Positions 8,577 through 15,528 of a stretch of 64,000 nt of DNA are shown piece after piece (the first letter of the stretch is position 1; every line of letters starts with the position of its first letter). The position numbers and the translations under genes were made by a program. The stretch comes from Fidelibacterota bacterium. Its GTDB lineage: Bacteria > Fidelibacterota > UBA2242 > JAFGTP01. A model generated the notes under the pieces. That model was not told the origin of the DNA. It made no database searches and worked only from the letters and a program-made list of their open reading frames with translations. Where the stretch lies: the NCBI GenBank assembly GCA_016934035.1, contig JAFGTP010000040.1:1-64000 (forward strand), read 5' to 3'.

Positions 8577-8689
8577 ATTGTTGCTTTTATTGACCTTTTT
8601 TCGGGTTTTCCAAAGAGCAGTAAAAGCGACAATCGGGCAAAAAAATGATTTTTAAACCAGAAAGCGACAATAAGGTATTGCCGCTCTCT
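8577..8689. repeat. Four-armed inverted repeat between the defence operon and msrAB
   Basis: Four related arms lie in 113 bases. The arms at 8659-8672 and 8676-8689 can form a 14-bp stem with a 3-nt loop (12 Watson-Crick pairs; the other two are G-U on the minus-strand RNA). The arms at 8577-8589 and 8621-8633 match in 12 of 13 positions. The core AAAGCGACAAT occurs at 8623-8633 and again at 8661-8671. On the minus strand a run of seven T lies 12 bases after the first stem, so that stem may end the upstream operon. The second pair sits just before the msrAB ribosome-binding site (8559-8563). Confidence 0.6.
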
Positions 8690-8715
8690 AAAATTCGATT
8701 TTCAAACCGTTGGTT

Positions 8716-8976
8716 TTATTCTTCGACTTCCAACTTTACCAATTGCGCTGTCACGCCTTTTAAGAGGTTCAGTTTTCTGGACAATTCTTCATGTTTCGTG
8801 GTATCACCCACAACTTCCAAAATTATTGTTCCGATTTCAGAACAATTATCCAGACAATCTTCATGCAAACCCAGGCGTGTTTTTATATAGCAGCCCCATT
8901 CCGTTAAAATTTTTTGTACAGTTATGGCCTCGTCTTTTCTTTTGTTTACAACAACGAGCAAAAAGTCTTTTGTCAT
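8716..8976 (-). CDS. ACT-like small protein (TM1266/iron-hydrogenase-regulator-like fold)
   Basis: An 86-aa protein with the beta-alpha-beta-beta-alpha-beta pattern of ACT/NikR-C-like domains: LLVVVNKR strand, helix to residue 28, TRLGLHE strand turn, IILEVVGD strand, helix, and a final strand ending in VKLEVEE. The GxxIxTRLGLH..C.....G.IILE block resembles small proteins annotated as iron-only hydrogenase system regulator-like. Cysteines at 29, 41 and 45 could sense metal or redox state. It is the last gene of the oxygen-defence island, 63 bases after ferritin, with a hairpin downstream. Its exact function is unknown. Confidence 0.6.
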   Translation of the reverse strand: MTKDFLLVVVNKRKDEAITVQKILTEWGCYIKTRLGLHEDCLDNCSEIGTIILEVVGDTTKHEELSRKLNLLKGVTAQLVKLEVEE

Positions 8977-9039
8977 GTCAATCTCCTTTTTTTTTACCGG
9001 AAAATATAGGGCAGACAGATTTCTGCCCCGATCTTATTT

Positions 9040-9546
9040 TTAAGCCACCGGAGATGTGAAAACTCGAGTGGATAAATCCTTGTCTATCATAAATAATCCA
9101 TTTCCGCCATCACCGATCAGTTTTAGTTTGTCGAGGATCGCATTAACGTTGGATTCCTCTTCTACCTGTTCTGTGACAAACCAGGAAAGAAAAATCTCGG
9201 TTGCATAATCCCGTTCTTCTCTGGCCAGATAGACCAAATCATGAATGGAGGCTGTGACCAGTTTTTCATGAGCAAGTGTTTTTTCAAACATATCTTTGAC
9301 TGTTTGATAATCTGAATCGGGTTTTTCAATGGCCACCAGTTCGATTTTTCCGCCCTGTTCAAGAATATAATCATAAAATTTTCGGGCATGGGTCATCTCT
9401 TCCTGGGCCTGAATATCCATCCAATTGGCAATGCCTTCCAAGCCAATATTAGCGGCGTGGGCTGACATGGCCTGGTATAGGTATGCAGAATATAATTCTT
9501 TATTGATCTGTTCGTTTATTGCTTTTTCTATTTTGGGCTTTAACAT
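9040..9546 (-). CDS. ftnA: Ferritin (non-heme, FtnA type)
   Basis: A 168-aa iron-storage protein forming a 24-mer that oxidises and stores Fe2+. Ferroxidase ligands are visible in the family pattern: E in NKELYSAYLYQ, then the pair in IQAQEEMTHARKFYDYI, and E in the FLSWFVTEQVEEE block. The length and the C-terminal block (DGGNGLFMIDKDLSTR) match bacterial FtnA. It sits 19 bases after desulfoferrodoxin in the defence operon, where iron sequestration limits Fenton chemistry. Confidence 0.95.
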   Translation of the reverse strand: MLKPKIEKAINEQINKELYSAYLYQAMSAHAANIGLEGIANWMDIQAQEEMTHARKFYDYILEQGGKIELVAIEKPDSDYQTVKDMFEKTLAHEKLVTASIHDLVYLAREERDYATEIFLSWFVTEQVEEESNVNAILDKLKLIGDGGNGLFMIDKDLSTRVFTSPVA

Positions 9547-9565
9547 CTCTATTCCTCATGTTTTA

Positions 9566-9940
9566 TTAACTTTTCCAGAGTCCGTGGATATTGCAATATT
9601 CTCTGGCATAAACTTCATCTGCTGCTATGAAAAATACTGCTTCAGGAGCATCATCCGGATGGAGGTGTTGCCTGTAGGTTTTGCCGTCGGCAATTAATTC
9701 AATCCATTCAATATAATGTTTTTCCTGCATGGGATGAGCTGTGGCTTCACCGACTTTAACCGTGATTTTACCTTCTTCTTTGATAATAAAAGGCACATGC
9801 TTTTCTTTAGAAGAATCTTCTGTCTGTTCTTCCATTTTAACCATTTTTTCACCACAGCAAATCAGCGGCGCACCACCAATGTGCAGGATCTCGACGATAT
9901 TGCCACAGTGTTCGCATTTATAAACATCTCTTAATTTCAT
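9566..9940 (-). CDS. dfx: Desulfoferrodoxin (superoxide reductase, 2Fe type)
   Basis: A 124-aa cytoplasmic enzyme reducing superoxide to hydrogen peroxide without producing oxygen. The N-terminal desulforedoxin domain has cysteines 9, 12, 28 and 29. The catalytic domain has the iron ligands His48 (KEKHVPFI), His69 (ATAHPM), His75 (EKHYIEW), Cys116 and His119 (CNIHG). All ligands of a class I enzyme are present. Electrons would come from the rubredoxin in the same operon, and the peroxide product could be removed by the rubrerythrins. Confidence 0.96.
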   Translation of the reverse strand: MKLRDVYKCEHCGNIVEILHIGGAPLICCGEKMVKMEEQTEDSSKEKHVPFIIKEEGKITVKVGEATAHPMQEKHYIEWIELIADGKTYRQHLHPDDAPEAVFFIAADEVYAREYCNIHGLWKS

Positions 9941-9955
9941 ATTTAATCCTTTATA

Positions 9956-10432
9956 TTAGTTTAATACTTCTTTTTTCATTTCTGTCAACAAAACGACATG
10001 TCGGCGTTCCTCTTCAAGGATACTTTCTATTTTATCCTTTTCTCCTACCGGAACCAACTCTTTCATCTCGCGAAAGTATGCAATTGTATCCAGTTCTTTG
10101 CCAATGGCATATTGAAAGGCATCCTCAAGGCTTTCAACTTTAACCATATCGGTTTCGAATTTTTCAAAGTTGAAAACCAGGTTTTCGGCATAGGCCTGTA
10201 AATACTGAAAGTACTCATCCTGGTAACTTTCAGGTGGTCGGTAATCTTCAAAACCGGACAACAGTTTTTGAAAAGTCACTTTATGTCTGACTTCTTCTTT
10301 GGCCAGATGTGTGAAAAGTTCGATAACCTTATCATTTTCGAGTTTATCTACCATGGTCCGGTAGAATTTTTCTCCGTTTTCTTCAATTTTAATAGCGAAT
10401 TGATAGATTTCGCTGGGGTTGAAAGTTGCCAT
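9956..10432 (-). CDS. Rubrerythrin-like ferritin-fold protein without rubredoxin domain
   Basis: A 158-aa four-helix-bundle diiron protein. Two ExxH-type motif regions are visible: the first helix pair with IKIEENGEKFY and LAKEEVRHKVTF, and the last helices with GKELDTIAYFREM and EEERRHVVLL. It lacks the C-terminal rubredoxin cysteines of classical rubrerythrin, so it depends on an external donor, probably the neighbouring rubredoxin. Related proteins are annotated as ferritin family or rubrerythrin. It is probably a peroxide-reducing or oxygen-scavenging enzyme. It lies 14 bases after fprA and 15 bases before desulfoferrodoxin. Confidence 0.85.
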   Translation of the reverse strand: MATFNPSEIYQFAIKIEENGEKFYRTMVDKLENDKVIELFTHLAKEEVRHKVTFQKLLSGFEDYRPPESYQDEYFQYLQAYAENLVFNFEKFETDMVKVESLEDAFQYAIGKELDTIAYFREMKELVPVGEKDKIESILEEERRHVVLLTEMKKEVLN

Positions 10433-10446
10433 TTTTCCCTCCGGTT

Positions 10447-11622
10447 TTATAATTCTGAATGCTTCAATTCGATGGCGTCGGCCAACTCGTTGAGCGCCTC
10501 AAAGTCCTTTTCCTTGGGATCACCCATAATTAAAACAGGCGGAAAATATTCCACTTTCATTTTATTTAAGAGTGAACCGATTTGTTTTTCCATTAAACCA
10601 CCCCAACCAAAGGAGCCGATAATGCCCATATATTTTGTTTTGGGGCGAAGTGCATTGATAAGCGCTGCACTGTAAAGCGCTTCGGGATGTGCTCCGTTCA
10701 GGACTGTTGGTGCTGCGAGAATGACTGTGGCTGCATCAACCAGAGCCATGGCAATCTCACCCAAATCACTGACAGTCAGATTAAAGGGCTTGACAGAAAT
10801 GCCTCTGTCCGTCAGCGCATCAATCAGGTAATCCACCATTTTTCTCGTACTTCCATGCATGGATACAAACGGGAGGACAACTTCATTTTTGACTTCCTGA
10901 GAGACCCAATCCTTATAAGCATTCCAAATTAGTTCCGGCTTGTCATAGACCTGGCCGTGACTTGGTGCGATATAATCGATTGGATAAGCGCTCAGTTTTT
11001 CCATATTGTTTCTGATTTTCATTCTAAAGGGCATCATGATCTCGGCATAGTAGCGTTTTGCAGCTTCCAATACAAGGCCCTCATCCTGAACAAATAATTT
11101 GCTGGCGGCAATATGGGAACCAAAAAAATCGCAGGGGAAGAGTATTTTGTCCTCTATTAAATAGGTGGACATGGTTTCCGGCCAATGGACCCAGGGTGTC
11201 AGGAGGAATTTCAGGGTTTTGTTTCCCAGAGATAATTCCTCTTCGTCGTCCTTGATAATGAATACCTTGTCTTCGAGAGGCAGGAGGTCCTGAAGCATGG
11301 TTTTACATTTCGGATTTGTGACGACTTTTGCCTCTGGAAATTTTTCAAGTACCATCGGAATGGATCCTGAGTGGTCCTGTTCGGCATGGTTTGAGATAAT
11401 GTAGTCAATCCTGGACACACCAGCCCTGGCAAGATTGCGGAATAACTGGTCTTTGACTTCGGGTTCCACCGTATCAATCAATGCTGTTTTTTCAGACCCT
11501 TTGATCAGATAGGAGTTATAACTGGTTCCTTGAGGCAAAGGAACCAGTTCATCAAAAAGTCTTCTATCCCAGTGCTTTGCACCGACACATAATACATCAG
11601 GTTTAATTTGCTGAAAAGCCAA
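10447..11622 (-). CDS. fprA: Flavodiiron protein (FprA, oxygen/NO reductase)
   Basis: A 391-aa A-type flavoprotein reducing O2 to water (and possibly NO to N2O). The N-terminal beta-lactamase-like domain carries the diiron ligands H79-x-E81-x-D83-H84 in SNHAEQDHSGS, then the VHWPETM and CDFFGSH regions. The C-terminal flavodoxin domain (about 250-391) binds FMN with VSMHGSTRKM. Translation starts at TTG 11622, immediately after the rubredoxin stop codon. Its ribosome-binding site GGAGG lies inside the last codons of rubredoxin, indicating coupling with its electron donor. Confidence 0.95.
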   Translation of the reverse strand: MAFQQIKPDVLCVGAKHWDRRLFDELVPLPQGTSYNSYLIKGSEKTALIDTVEPEVKDQLFRNLARAGVSRIDYIISNHAEQDHSGSIPMVLEKFPEAKVVTNPKCKTMLQDLLPLEDKVFIIKDDEEELSLGNKTLKFLLTPWVHWPETMSTYLIEDKILFPCDFFGSHIAASKLFVQDEGLVLEAAKRYYAEIMMPFRMKIRNNMEKLSAYPIDYIAPSHGQVYDKPELIWNAYKDWVSQEVKNEVVLPFVSMHGSTRKMVDYLIDALTDRGISVKPFNLTVSDLGEIAMALVDAATVILAAPTVLNGAHPEALYSAALINALRPKTKYMGIIGSFGWGGLMEKQIGSLLNKMKVEYFPPVLIMGDPKEKDFEALNELADAIELKHSEL

Positions 11623-11787
11623 TTAGTCCTCCATGATTTCAAATTCTTCTTTTCCAACACCACATTCCGGGCATACCCAATCATCGGGTAAATCTTCAAA
11701 GGGGGTTCCAGGAGCAATACCACTATCGGGATCACCTTTTGCCGGATCATATACATAACCACATACTGAACATTCATATTTACTCAT
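11623..11787 (-). CDS. rd: Rubredoxin
   Basis: A 54-aa one-electron carrier with a single FeS4 centre. The protein starts [19 protein letters not shown] and has the second pair [15 protein letters not shown], the complete C-x2-C...C-x2-C signature of rubredoxin at its usual length. An AAGGAGAATT site precedes the ATG. Its stop codon abuts the TTG of fprA. It probably feeds electrons to the flavodiiron protein, the rubrerythrins and superoxide reductase encoded around it. The gene is too short for common open-frame length cut-offs and is easily missed. Confidence 0.96.
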   Translation of the reverse strand: MSKYECSVCGYVYDPAKGDPDSGIAPGTPFEDLPDDWVCPECGVGKEEFEIMED

Positions 11788-11824
11788 TTTAATTCTCCTT
11801 AAATTTTTTTGTTAATAGTACAAG

Positions 11825-12403
11825 TTAATATTTTTCTACGAAAACTTCAAAATAGGATTGCGGGTGGGCGCAGGCTGGACAAACTTTGGGAGCTTCTGTT
11901 GCTTCTTCGATATAGCCACAGTTTCTGCATCGCCATACCAGTTTGTCGCCTTTTTTAAAAACAGCGCCGGCTTCGATATTTTTCCAAAGCTGATTATAGC
12001 GGTTTTCATGTTGTTTTTCTGCAATTGCAATGGCCTCCATGGCATCGGCAACCATATCAAAACCCTCTTCCCTGGCGATTTTGGCAAATTCCGGATACAT
12101 GGTAGTCCATTCATAGTTTTCTCCACCTGCCGCTTCCTGAAGGTTCTCCATGGTGTCCCCAATTTTTCCCGCCGGGAATTCAGCATGGATAACGACCGGT
12201 TCTCCGCTTTTTAGAAATTTGAACAACCGTTTTGCATGTTCTTTTTCCTGATTAGCTGTTTCGGTGAAGATGTCGGCAATTTGCATATAGCCTTCCTTTT
12301 GTGCCACACTGGAAAAATAGGTGTACTTGTTTCTGGCCTGGGATTCACCGATAAAGGCGGTTAAAATGTTTTTTTCTGTCTGAGTGCCTTTTAAATCTTT
12401 CAT
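11825..12403 (-). CDS. rbr: Rubrerythrin
   Basis: A 192-aa peroxidase of anaerobes: an N-terminal diiron four-helix domain (IGESQARNKYTYFSSVA with Glu ligands, ANQEKEHAKRLFKFL, AIAIAEKQHENRYNQL) and a C-terminal rubredoxin domain with WRCRNCGYI and VCPACAHPQSYF. It reduces hydrogen peroxide using NADH-derived electrons through rubredoxin. The start at 12403 is chosen because AAGGAGA lies nine bases upstream. A GTG at 12430 in frame overlaps that site and is unlikely. It sits 36 bases after a small winged-helix-like gene and 37 bases before rubredoxin. Confidence 0.96.
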   Translation of the reverse strand: MKDLKGTQTEKNILTAFIGESQARNKYTYFSSVAQKEGYMQIADIFTETANQEKEHAKRLFKFLKSGEPVVIHAEFPAGKIGDTMENLQEAAGGENYEWTTMYPEFAKIAREEGFDMVADAMEAIAIAEKQHENRYNQLWKNIEAGAVFKKGDKLVWRCRNCGYIEEATEAPKVCPACAHPQSYFEVFVEKY

Positions 12404-12439
12404 AATTTTGCTTCTCCTTATTAGATTCACAATTCAAGT

Positions 12440-12613
12440 TTATTTTGCCTGATAGAAACATCGTTTAGGTGAGTAAATTTTTTCGTCTGTTTTCAATTCC
12501 TTGATGAATTTGGAAACGTCATTTTTGTCCAAACCTGTAATTTCAGCAATATCACCGGGTCTCAGGGGTTTTGCTTCTTTTCTGAAAACTTCAAGAACTT
12601 TTTCTTTGCTCAT
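12440..12613 (-). CDS. 57-aa winged-helix-like protein (putative regulator)
   Basis: A small basic protein with the sequence segments KVLEVFRKEAKPLRPGDIAE and ITGLDKNDVSKFIKELKTDE, ending in KIYSPKRCFYQAK. The pattern is a helix, then a helix-turn-helix (residues about 20-42), then a short hairpin that could be the wing: a minimal MarR/winged-helix domain. A single cysteine (52) in the wing could be redox-sensitive. GAGGAAATT precedes the ATG, and a TTGACA promoter element lies further upstream. It is the first gene before rubrerythrin. Its role as a local regulator is inferred from fold and position; similar small proteins next to rubrerythrin genes are remembered from other anaerobes. Confidence 0.7.
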   Translation of the reverse strand: MSKEKVLEVFRKEAKPLRPGDIAEITGLDKNDVSKFIKELKTDEKIYSPKRCFYQAK

Positions 12614-12627
12614 AATTTCCTCGTTTT

Positions 12628-12656
12628 TAATTAATTTATTTTATCATAAATGTCAA
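12628..12656 (-). promoter_or_regulatory. Candidate promoter with small palindrome before the rubrerythrin operon
   Basis: On the minus strand a perfect TTGACA (12656-12651) is followed by the 11-bp palindrome TTTATGATAAA (12650-12640). An AT-rich -10 region follows: ATTAAT at 15-bp spacing or TAATTA at 17 bp. The palindrome sits between -35 and -10, a place where a Fur/PerR-type repressor could block polymerase. The -10 assignment is weak. Confidence 0.4.
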
Positions 12657-12665
12657 GGGCACGGG

Positions 12666-13115
12666 CTAATTATTCATTTCGTTGTTGTTTTTTCTCAGAC
12701 AGTTACAGCATATTCCTTTATAATAACATTGATAGGATTGAACCTTATTACCGTCAATATCATTTTTTTTACTACATTCCTGATTGCATTCGGCTTCAAT
12801 GTCAAAAATAGTTTTACACTGGGTGCAGTAAAAATGGTGATGAGGGCCCGTGTCTTCTGTTAATTCGTAGTGCGTTTCATTGCCGGTAATTGTCAATTCC
12901 TCAATAATTTCTTTTTCAACAAAAATCTTGAGAGTATTGTAAACGGTTGTTTTGGATATTGTTGGAATGTATTTGACGATTTCTTCATAAATTTTATCAG
13001 CCGTTGGATGGTTCTTATTATTTTGTAAAAATTCTAAGATTTTGATTCGATGGTAAGTGGGTTTAACGCCTTTGTCATCAATCAAGTTTTTAATATTGTT
13101 CATATTTGTAATCAT
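12666..13115 (-). CDS. Fur/PerR-family metalloregulator, copy 1
   Basis: A 149-aa (or 145-aa from the second ATG at 13103) Fur-family repressor. It has a winged-helix DNA-binding domain with PTISKTTVYNTLKIF (about 51-65), a PHHHFYC regulatory metal region (91-97) and structural zinc cysteines 97/100 and 137/140 (CTQC and CCNC). At the place of PerR Asp85 it has Glu (YELTED), so it may sense metal rather than peroxide. The promoter -10 abuts a perfect palindrome covering the start region, implying autoregulation and a very short or absent 5' leader; no Shine-Dalgarno site is seen. It lies between its paralogue and the rubrerythrin operon. Confidence 0.9.
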   Translation of the reverse strand: MITNMNNIKNLIDDKGVKPTYHRIKILEFLQNNKNHPTADKIYEEIVKYIPTISKTTVYNTLKIFVEKEIIEELTITGNETHYELTEDTGPHHHFYCTQCKTIFDIEAECNQECSKKNDIDGNKVQSYQCYYKGICCNCLRKNNNEMNN

Positions 13116-13124
13116 TACAAATAT
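13102..13124. promoter_or_regulatory. Perfect 23-bp palindrome, predicted Fur/PerR operator
   Basis: The arms are ATATTTGTAAT and its exact reverse complement around a central C. The inner part TTTGTAAT-C-ATTACAAA resembles the 7-1-7 architecture of PerR/Fur boxes (TTATAATnATTATAA). It overlaps the first codons of copy 1 and abuts its -10 element. Confidence 0.75.
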
Positions 13125-13153
13125 ATATTAAAATCAAAAATTTAAATTGTCAA
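13125..13153 (-). promoter_or_regulatory. Promoter of Fur/PerR copy 1
   Basis: On the minus strand TTGACA (13153-13148) and TAATAT (13130-13125) are separated by 17 bases, a near-consensus sigma-70-type promoter. The predicted start of transcription falls inside the adjacent palindrome, only a few bases before the ATG at 13115 and about 15 before the ATG at 13103. Confidence 0.65.
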
Positions 13154-13195
13154 GGTATTTAAGAATTTTTTTTAGGATTTTATGAAACTTAAATA

Positions 13196-13633
13196 TTATT
13201 TATCTAACGATGGCGCGCTCAGACAATCTTTGCAAATGCCTTTGAAATAACCATGAACCTCCTGTATGAGGTGATTCGAGGGATTTTTTAGTTTATTTTT
13301 CCCGATTGGGCAGGTAATTTCAATATCGGTGATTTTTTTGCAAATGGTACAATAAAAATGATGGTGAGGATGGGTATTTATGTCAAAATTCATCTCATTA
13401 CCATTCAAAGACAACCCTGATACCAGATTTTTTTCCATAAATAAATTAAGTGTATTATAAATTGTGGTTCTGGATATTGTTGGTATTTGTTTGGTCATCA
13501 TGGCAAATATTGTATCTACATTGGGATGGATTCTGTTTTGGTCTAAAAATTCATAAATGACAATCCGTTGAAAAGTGGGGGTAATTCCCTTTGAAAGTAA
13601 AATATTTTTGGTATTATTGACAGCAGTATTCAT
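13196..13633 (-). CDS. perR: Fur/PerR-family peroxide-type regulator, copy 2
   Basis: A 145-aa Fur-family repressor, paralogue of the next gene (shared PTISRTTIYNTLNLF and HPHHHFYC blocks). Structural zinc cysteines are 95/98 and 134/137. It has Asp84 in NFDINTHPHHHF at the place of PerR Asp85 and His36 in the first metal-binding segment, so it resembles peroxide-sensing PerR more than copy 1 does. No good Shine-Dalgarno site is visible. A possible promoter (TTGCAA, 17 bases, TATGTT) lies so close to the ATG that the message would be nearly leaderless. It heads the oxygen-defence island, 80 bases before copy 1. Confidence 0.88.
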   Translation of the reverse strand: MNTAVNNTKNILLSKGITPTFQRIVIYEFLDQNRIHPNVDTIFAMMTKQIPTISRTTIYNTLNLFMEKNLVSGLSLNGNEMNFDINTHPHHHFYCTICKKITDIEITCPIGKNKLKNPSNHLIQEVHGYFKGICKDCLSAPSLDK

Positions 13634-13678
13634 TCATCAGGAACATAATTTATTTATTTAAAATTTGCAATCTTAAAA

Positions 13679-15163
13679 CTAATTCAATTTTGCTATTTGA
13701 ATGATTTTATTGGGAATATCAGTATTGTCCAATTGACCAACGAAGTTTTCCTGTCCAGCTCCGATAGCATATATTGGAACAGGCAGGCCGGTGTGGGAAT
13801 AACTGGCCCAGTCAACTCCTGCTTTCTGGTTTAAAATATGGGTTATGGTTACCGTCAAGGGATCATATCCGCCATAGAGAATGTAGGTTTCGTGCGCATC
13901 CTTTTCTGTATCCGGATTAAAAGTCGCTTGATAGGCATCGGCTATTTTTTTCATTTCAAAATTATTAAGCACCAGTTTTTCACTCTTGGATACATCATTG
14001 AGCCCGAAATAGTACTGGATACTATCCATAACAGCCGGCTGGGAGATGTACGGACTTTCTTTCCATTGATTTACTTTCAAAGAAAAGTTCTCAAAACTGA
14101 TTTTTTGAAAATTCAAAATATCAAAAATAGATTCATATTTTGTAGCAGCATATCCGAGTGTCAGTCCGCCTGTTTCATGGTCTCCGGTAACGATGATTAA
14201 AGTTTCATCGGGGTGTTGGTTATAAAATTTCAGGGCTTCTCCCACAGCCTCGTCTAAGGCAATAACTTCATAAGATGCTGTTACGGCGTCATTTGCATGG
14301 CAGGCCCAATCGATTTTGCCGCTTTCAATCATGATGAAAAATCCCTTTTCATTATGGAGCAGTCGAATCCCCTCGGCCGTAAAATCGGCCAGCCTGAAAT
14401 AGTCTTCACTTTGATCGATTTCATACTGAAGGGCAGCCCCATCGGCAAGATTGGTATTATAGGCCCAACATTTTTCACCCGGGCTGGTTTTCTGCAGTTC
14501 CGCTTTACTGGTAACAACCTTGTATCCATGTTCTTTCATTTTTTTGATAATATTTTTTGATTCGGATGAGCTGTCATGACCTTTGGCAAAACCACCACCG
14601 AAAAAATCAAAATCGGTGGCAGCCATTTGTAGGGATATATCTGTATACTTTCCACGATCTGAATGGTGAGCATAAAAACATGCAGGCGTGGCATGATCAA
14701 TACTGACAGAAGAAACAATCCCGACTTTCATACCTTTATCCCGTGCCATTTCTGCGATGGTTTTATAATTCTGCGTATGGTCCGGGGCCATGGCTATTGT
14801 GCCGCAGGATGTTTTTTTTCCGGTCGCCAGAGCTGTTCCGGCTGCAGCAGATTCGGTAATGTACCGATCGGCGGCAAAAGTTGTGGCAATGCCGGTTATT
14901 GGTAATCTGGAAATATGCATCGGCTCATTACCAAAATTTGGTTTTTTATTTAGTCTAAAATTTTTGTTCAAATGGGCTGCCTTGGTAATATTGACCTGTG
15001 AAAAAGACATACCGTCGCCAATAAATAAGAAAATAAATTTCGGTTGATTTTTGGATGTGGCCAATAAGCCTCTTGAAGGTGTATTTTGTGTATTGTTACA
15101 CGCATAAAAACAAAGGGTTAAGATCAAAATCAAAAGGAATGCTTTAAAATTTGGATTTCTCAT
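13679..15163 (-). CDS. phoA: Alkaline phosphatase, predicted lipoprotein
   Basis: A 494-aa phosphomonoesterase of the PhoA family acting in the cell envelope. The N terminus is a hydrophobic signal ending in FYAC, a borderline lipobox with Cys22. Metal-binding FIGDGMS, nucleophile Ser105 in ITESAAAGTALATGKKT, HANDAV, the GDHETGGLTLGY block and the late SHTGLPVPIYAIGAG histidine region are all present. The residue before the nucleophile is Glu where E. coli has Asp. The start at 15163 is preferred because the signal peptide begins there; an upstream start at 15205 would add 14 polar residues. It supplies phosphate from organic esters. Its promoter should lie in the divergent region to the right. 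Confidence 0.93.
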   Translation of the reverse strand: MRNPNFKAFLLILILTLCFYACNNTQNTPSRGLLATSKNQPKFIFLFIGDGMSFSQVNITKAAHLNKNFRLNKKPNFGNEPMHISRLPITGIATTFAADRYITESAAAGTALATGKKTSCGTIAMAPDHTQNYKTIAEMARDKGMKVGIVSSVSIDHATPACFYAHHSDRGKYTDISLQMAATDFDFFGGGFAKGHDSSSESKNIIKKMKEHGYKVVTSKAELQKTSPGEKCWAYNTNLADGAALQYEIDQSEDYFRLADFTAEGIRLLHNEKGFFIMIESGKIDWACHANDAVTASYEVIALDEAVGEALKFYNQHPDETLIIVTGDHETGGLTLGYAATKYESIFDILNFQKISFENFSLKVNQWKESPYISQPAVMDSIQYYFGLNDVSKSEKLVLNNFEMKKIADAYQATFNPDTEKDAHETYILYGGYDPLTVTITHILNQKAGVDWASYSHTGLPVPIYAIGAGQENFVGQLDNTDIPNKIIQIAKLN

Positions 15164-15528
15164 TTTTTCGTTGTCCCGAATCTTTGGTTGATAAACAGTA
15201 GCCAAAATTAAGAATATTGCCTATGATACTCAAGTAAAAGGAATGTGAATTTTTATCCTGTGAAACAGTTGTTACAAAGATGAAACAAAAATAATTATGT
15301 AATCTTCTGTCTTTAAGACGATTATGTGCTAAAGTCTTCTTTTTTTTGCAGTGCAAATGAGTGCAAAGTGAAAAAATATTTGTTAAATTCTTTTATTCTG
15401 ATTGTTGTTGATCATCTTAATTTATTAATTTTCAATGAATTGAATTCTAATGAAGCTGTTTGTTTTATTTGTGTTAGATTGATAAATTATTCATCTAAAA
15501 TTTATTAACTAAATAGATGAGGAAGATT
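15164..15528. other. Divergent intergenic region
   Basis: About 365 AT-rich bases between the alkaline phosphatase and the phosphohexomutase, which are transcribed away from each other. It must hold both promoters, but no consensus pair stands out. No RNA gene or repeat was recognised. Confidence 0.6.

Noticed and set aside
12403-12430. Longer rubrerythrin N terminus from GTG 12430
   Set aside because: The GTG start would place the strong AAGGAGA site inside the coding region. ATG 12403 is correctly spaced from it and gives the standard N terminus.
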